A stretch of 64,000 nt of DNA from Ptiloglossa arizonensis. Its lineage: Eukaryota; Arthropoda; Insecta; Hymenoptera; Colletidae. This document shows, piece by piece, positions 62,619 through 64,000 of the stretch. Both the position numbers and the translations under genes were made by a program. The stretch covers positions 310,001 through 374,000 of the forward strand of contig NW_027478908.1 in the NCBI RefSeq assembly GCF_051014685.1, given 5' to 3'. Numbering within the stretch: position 1 is the first letter of the stretch; each line of letters begins with the position of its first letter. Under the pieces are notes generated by a model, which was not told where the DNA came from, searched no databases, and was given only the letters and a program-made list of their open reading frames with translations.

Positions 62619-62930
62619 CAAACTCCCATATCTCGCGAACGGATTGGCCAGACCCAAAAATTCCTGTCGCGTCTGAAACTACAAACTCGCCCGATTAAAA
62701 CGGCATGTGCATTTTTTCCTTGGCCTATTCTGGTCACGCGTTTGGAGCAGCAGACGTGCTAAAAATTTGTTGTCTTCTCAACCATTTCTTAGCTTCAAAT
62801 TCCCACATCTCGTGATCGGATTGACCAAACACAAAAATTCCGGTTGTGCCTGAAAGTGGAAACTCGCTCGATTACAACGGTATGTGTATTTTGACCCTCG
62901 GGCATCCTGGTCACGCGTTTGAAGCAGCAG

Positions 62931-64000
62931 AAATGCTAAATATTTGTTGTCCTTTCAACCATTTCTTAGATTCACACTCCCATATCTCGCGAACGGATTG
63001 ACCAAACCCAAAAATTCCTGTTGCGCCTGAAAGTAGTAACTCGCCCGATTACAACTGTGTATGTATTTTTTCTCTTGGCCATTCTGGTTAAGCGACTAGA
63101 GCAACAGAAGTGCGAAAAATTTGTTTTCTTTTCAACCATTTCTTAGCTCCAAACTCCCTTATCTCGCGAACGGATTGACCAAACCCAAAAATTCCAGCTG
63201 TGTCTGAAAGTAGAAATTCGTACGATTACAACGGTATGTGTATTTCATCCCTAGGCCATTCCGGTTAAGCGTTTGGAGCAGAAGAAGTGCGACAAATTTG
63301 TTGTCTTCTCAACCATTTCTTAGTTTCAAACTCCCATATATCGCGAACGGTTTGGCCAAACCAAAAAATTCCTGTTGCGTCTGAAAGTAGAAACTCGCCC
63401 GATTACAACGGTATGTGTATTGTTTCCCTAGGCCATTCTGTTTAAGCTTTTGGAGCAGCAGAAGTGCGAAAAATTTGTTGCCTTCTCAACCATTTCTTAG
63501 CTTGAAACTTCCATATCTCGCGAACGGATTGACCAAACCCAAAAATTCCTGCTGCGTCTGAAAGTAGAAACTCGTACGATTACAACGGTATGTGTATTGT
63601 TTCCCTAGGCCATTCTGGTTAAGGGTTTGGGGTAGCAGAAGTGCGAAAAATTTGTTGTCTTCTCAACCATTTCTTAGCTTCAAACGCCCATATCGAGCGA
63701 ACGGATTGACCAAACCCGAATATTCCTGTTGCGTCTGAAAGTAGAAAGCCGCCCGATTACAACGGTATGTGTATTTTTTCCATAGGCCATTCTGGTTAAG
63801 CGTTTGGAGCAGCAGAAGTGCGTAAAATTTGTTGTCTTCTCAACCGTTTCTTAGCTTCAAACTCGCATATCTCGCGAACGGATTCGCCAGACCAAAAAAC
63901 TCCTGTCGCGTCTGAAACTACAAACTCGCCCGATTACAACGGTATGTGTATTTTTGCTCTAGGCCATTGGTCTCGCGTTTGGAGCAGCAGAAGTGCGCAA
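62931..64000 (+). repeat. array block 6: return of block 4-type monomers
   Basis: After a monomer with GAAATGCTAAATATTTG and TTCACACTCCC, positions about 63,000-63,600 follow 55,060-55,640 and 57,180-57,480 (CTAGAGCAACAG, CTCCCTTATC, GGTTTGGCC, AAGCTTTTGG). Positions 63,610-64,000 follow 58,660-59,050, including GGTTTGGGGTAGCAG and the shortened CCATTGGTCTCGCG at about 63,965. The array continues past the window end. Confidence 0.75.

Larger units (their letters stand above)
60305..62930 (+). repeat. array block 5: divergent monomers without long multimers
   Basis: Most of these monomers share TCTCGTGATCGG, GACCACACCC, TGAAATTAGTAAC or TGAAAGTAGTAAC, CAACTGTATGTG, TTTTTCCCCTAGG and GGTTATGCG, a combination rare elsewhere (traces at 14,880, 53,800 and 58,020). 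I find no near-identical multimer longer than about two monomers. Adjacent single monomers are similar, best at 62,265-62,441 and 62,442-62,618. The two unusual 3-bp deletions (61,251 and 61,721) are here. No genes. Confidence 0.75.
1..64000 (+). repeat. 177-bp satellite DNA array filling the window
   Basis: Landmarks such as GGATTGACCAAAC, CCCTAGGCCATT and TTTGGAGCAGCAG recur every 177 bp from the first base to the last, always on the plus strand. Examples of consecutive monomer starts are 1, 178, 355 and 532. About 360 copies fit. No inversion, foreign insertion, transposon or gap is seen. Most copies differ by substitutions; length changes are mostly 1 to 3 bp. The role is not readable from sequence. 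Arrays of this monomer size, close to a nucleosome repeat, are typical of eukaryotic centromeric or pericentromeric heterochromatin, but subtelomeric or interstitial heterochromatin is equally possible from this window. I do not recognise the family. The array continues past both window ends. Confidence 0.98.

Noticed and set aside
1..64000. CRISPR array
   Set aside because: The repeats are 177 bp with no unique spacers between short direct repeats, and there are no cas genes. The periodicity is that of a satellite.
1..64000. Tandem rRNA, tRNA or snRNA gene cluster
   Set aside because: No tRNA-like cloverleaf, box A/B pair or recognisable rRNA core is visible in the monomer. The 177-bp unit lacks an evident promoter and terminator.
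1..64000. Internal tandem repeat of a transposable element (for example a Helitron or MITE array)
   Set aside because: No terminal inverted repeats, target-site duplications, transposase or reverse transcriptase fragments were seen anywhere. An origin from such an element cannot be excluded but leaves no sign here.
1..64000. Identification as a known plant or animal centromere satellite from its length alone
   Set aside because: The monomer length is near that of Arabidopsis (178 bp) and primate alpha satellite (171 bp), but I see no sequence similarity to either as I recall them. Length is not evidence of family.

Overview
The whole 64 kb window is one uninterrupted tandem array of a satellite DNA with a monomer of about 177 bp (roughly 360 copies, all head-to-tail in the same orientation). 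I see no protein-coding gene, RNA gene, transposon, simple-sequence tract or unique spacer anywhere. The array runs off both ends. Such an array points to a eukaryotic nuclear chromosome, most likely centromeric, pericentromeric or other constitutive heterochromatin. I do not recognise the family and cannot name the organism. A consensus read by eye is 43% GC and keeps its CpG dinucleotides (9 per monomer, about what base composition predicts).

Layout. Block 1 (about 1-15,330) holds local multimers of 4, 6 and 12 monomers. Block 2 (about 15,330-34,170) holds a recent duplication of about 4.5 kb and a tandem 11-mer. Block 3 (about 34,170-50,035) holds tandem 5-mers, 14-mers and 17-mers. Block 4 (about 50,036-60,304) is a mosaic of older variants followed by a 12-mer higher-order repeat. 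Block 5 (about 60,305-62,930) is a distinct stretch with no long multimer, where neighbouring single monomers resemble each other. Block 6 (62,931-64,000) returns to block 4-type monomers.

What is notable is the organisation. Higher-order units change length every few kilobases. Two linked sequence types (CTC/CTCGCG/AAAAATT and CGC/CTGGCG/AAATATT) are shuffled between monomers. Some variants are confined to particular blocks. One marker monomer subtype carrying a new AATAAA recurs through blocks 2 to 4. A motif partly matching the CENP-B box sits at a fixed place in many monomers, with five copies improved to 8 of the 9 core bases. The short open reading frames are by-products of a 177 bp period that is divisible by three. 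Block limits, multimer sizes and identities were read by eye from aligned landmarks, so boundaries are good to tens of bases rather than exact.
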